From positions 1 through 37,553 of the forward strand of contig CANGWV010000004.1 of NCBI GenBank assembly GCA_947457875.1: a DNA stretch of 37,553 nucleotides. Direction: 5' to 3'. The position numbers and the translations under genes are program-made. The stretch's first letter is position 1. Every line of letters starts with the position of its first letter. The notes under the pieces are model-generated. The model was given only the letters and a program-made list of their open reading frames with translations. It searched no databases and was not told the origin of the DNA. The DNA is from Burkholderiaceae bacterium (GTDB taxonomy: Bacteria > Pseudomonadota > Gammaproteobacteria > Burkholderiales > Burkholderiaceae). Shown here piece after piece: positions 36,170 to 37,553 of the stretch.

Positions 36170-37553
36170 ATGAGCAAAAAAACCCCAACGGACAAAAGCG
36201 CAAAGGGCAGTCAAGCCACCCGTAATCTCATCTTGATTTTGGGTGATCAGCTGAACCTGGATAGCCCAGTTCTGCAAAACGCCGATTGGCAGCAGGATGC
36301 GGTATTGATGATTGAGTCTGCTGGCGAGGCTACCTGGGTTTGGAGCCACAAGGTGCGAATTGCCCTATTTTTATCCGCAATGCGTCATTTTGCTGCCGCC
36401 TTAAGCAAGTCGGGCGCGCGCGTCCACTATCGCTCCATGGAGGACAATCCTGCCGCCACGCTGGGGGACGCTCTAAAAGAAGCCATCGAGTGCTACAAGC
36501 CAACAGCAGTCCATTGCGTTGAGCCTGGCGAGTGGCGCGTGTGGGGCGACATTACTACAGCGTGCACCGCGATGGATACCCCTCTGCAGATTACAAGCGA
36601 TACGCATTTTTTATGCGATTTAGAGGAATTCAAGGTGTGGGCGGGGGTAAAGAAAGAATTGCGCATGGAGTTCTTTTACCGCCAGATGCGCAAAAAGCAC
36701 GGCGTTCTGCTGGACAAGGCGGGCGAGCCCGAGGGTGGTCAATGGAATTACGATGCGGCAAACCGATCCAGCTATCCCAAAAAGGGACCGGGCTTAATCG
36801 ACCCCCCCGAGTTTTTTGAGCCGGATGCCATCACAAAAGAAGTGCTTGCCTTCGTGGGGGAGCGTTTCAAAGAGCACCCTGGCAGCCTTCAGCATTTTTT
36901 ATGGCCAGTCACGCGTCAGGAAGCTTTGTTGGCATTGGACCGTTTCATTGATGCTAGGCTCGTGCATTTTGGTCAATACGAGGATGCAATGTGGACCGAT
37001 ACCCCGTTTGGGTGGCATTCACTCCTATCCTCGAGCCTGAATTTAAAGTTACTGAATCCACGCGAGGTCATTGCGCGAGTAGAGGCCGCATGGCGCGCGG
37101 GCGATGCCAGTCTCGAGGCGGCAGAAGGCTTGATTCGGCAAATTCTGGGTTGGCGCGAATTTATTCGCGGGGTCTATTGGCTCGATATGCCCAAGATGGG
37201 AACTGCCAATTACTTTGGCTATAAACGGGAGCTGCCTGCATGGTATTGGACCGGTAAAACAAAAATGGCATGCATGGCCGATGTCCTTGGGCAAACACTC
37301 GAATACGGCTATGCCCATCACATCCAGCGATTGATGGTGATGGGAAACTTTTCCCTCTTAGCAGGCCTCTCGCCTCAGGCGGTAAGCAGCTGGTTTTTGG
37401 CGGTCTATGTGGATGCCGTAGAGTGGGCTGAATTACCCAACGTCGCTGGTATGGCTCTATTTGCCAATGGCGGGCGCTTCACCAGTAAGCCGTATATTTC
37501 CAGTGGCGCCTACATTAAGCGCATGAGTAATTACTGTAGCCATTGCCCGTATA
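36170..37553 (+). CDS. phrB: Iron-sulfur bacterial photolyase/cryptochrome (FeS-BCP, PhrB/CryB-like), 3' partial
   Basis: An open frame from ATG 36170 runs 461 codons without a stop to the window edge. The ORF track lists only out-of-frame fragments here. It reads MSKKTPTDKS..., then LILILGDQLNLDS, the photolyase N-terminal pattern of the FeS-BCP group, and later RQILGWREFIRGVYW, a flavin-domain motif. Cys368, Cys456 and Cys459 (YCSHCPY), and the YAHHIQRL His383/His384 pair, fit those of Agrobacterium PhrB (C350, C438, C441, H365, H366) with a constant offset of 18. The fourth cluster Cys should fall just past the edge. Members repair (6-4) photoproducts. It is divergent from the peroxidase operon. 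Confidence 0.92.
   Translation, partial: MSKKTPTDKSAKGSQATRNLILILGDQLNLDSPVLQNADWQQDAVLMIESAGEATWVWSHKVRIALFLSAMRHFAAALSKSGARVHYRSMEDNPAATLGDALKEAIECYKPTAVHCVEPGEWRVWGDITTACTAMDTPLQITSDTHFLCDLEEFKVWAGVKKELRMEFFYRQMRKKHGVLLDKAGEPEGGQWNYDAANRSSYPKKGPGLIDPPEFFEPDAITKEVLAFVGERFKEHPGSLQHFLWPVTRQEALLALDRFIDARLVHFGQYEDAMWTDTPFGWHSLLSSSLNLKLLNPREVIARVEAAWRAGDASLEAAEGLIRQILGWREFIRGVYWLDMPKMGTANYFGYKRELPAWYWTGKTKMACMADVLGQTLEYGYAHHIQRLMVMGNFSLLAGLSPQAVSSWFLAVYVDAVEWAELPNVAGMALFANGGRFTSKPYISSGAYIKRMSNYCSHCPY

Noticed and set aside
36340-37321. Tracked ORFs at 36340, 36532, 36816, 36991 (+) and 37049 (-)
   Set aside because: All are out-of-frame fragments over the partial photolyase, whose own frame is open to the window edge.
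1-37553. Mobile elements, CRISPR arrays, tRNA or rRNA genes, prophage
   Set aside because: No transposase, integrase, direct-repeat spacer array or tRNA-like fold was seen on reading both strands; gene content is uniform housekeeping and envelope functions.

Overview
The window looks like the chromosome of a freshwater betaproteobacterium of the Burkholderiaceae, most likely Polynucleobacter or a close relative. The reasons are the protein families and their order (ahcY-metF, folB-ttcA-glmU-glmS, split metH, a PhaM-type PHA granule protein, DUF1840, DUF1289), the moderate GC content and the very high coding density. This assignment is by recognition; no database search was run. No rRNA, tRNA, IS element, prophage, CRISPR array or origin is visible, and no gene-free stretch is as long as 300 bases. 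The largest gap is about 119 bases, between glmS and the efflux operon.

Layout. (1) 1-3023: a leader with two hairpins, then ahcY and metF, with 5-formyl-THF cyclo-ligase facing them (methyl cycle and folate one-carbon metabolism). (2) 3086-8246: soluble lytic transglycosylase, an NDUFA9-like NAD(P)-binding protein and cca, linked by 4-nt overlaps, facing a MidA/NDUFAF7-like methyltransferase. (3) 8271-13750: a FolM-like reductase, folB, ttcA, glmU and glmS on one strand (pterin/folate, tRNA thiolation, UDP-GlcNAc supply). GlmU carries an unusual lysine-rich tail encoded by a 15-nt tandem repeat. (4) 13870-19781: a complete tripartite RND efflux operon (outer membrane lipoprotein, adaptor, pump) with no adjacent regulator. 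(5) 19801-24000: a minus-strand lipoprotein/flavin reductase/GST group, acuI, DUF1289, a metallo-beta-lactamase-fold hydrolase and phaM; the last two overlap antisense by 77 nt. (6) 24078-31299: two-gene cobalamin methionine synthase, DUF1840, argS, and a SPOR protein coupled to dsbA. (7) 31323-37553: a tightly coupled minus-strand operon (periplasmic glutathione peroxidase, COG2907 flavoprotein, DUF1365, cyclopropane-fatty-acid synthase family, SDR). It is divergent from an iron-sulfur photolyase (FeS-BCP/PhrB/CryB type) that runs off the window edge and is absent from the supplied ORF track.

How the genes work together. AhcY removes S-adenosylhomocysteine, MetF supplies 5-methyl-THF and the split MetH remakes methionine; 5-FCL and FolB/FolM-like feed the folate pool. 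The right-hand block is the most interesting. A photolyase, a lipid-methylating enzyme, a flavin amine-oxidase-like protein, DUF1365 and a peroxidase together resemble the light/singlet-oxygen response gene set controlled by sigmaE-ChrR in Rhodobacter and others. Related genes there have been linked to furan or otherwise modified membrane fatty acids. No sigma factor or anti-sigma gene is seen inside this window.
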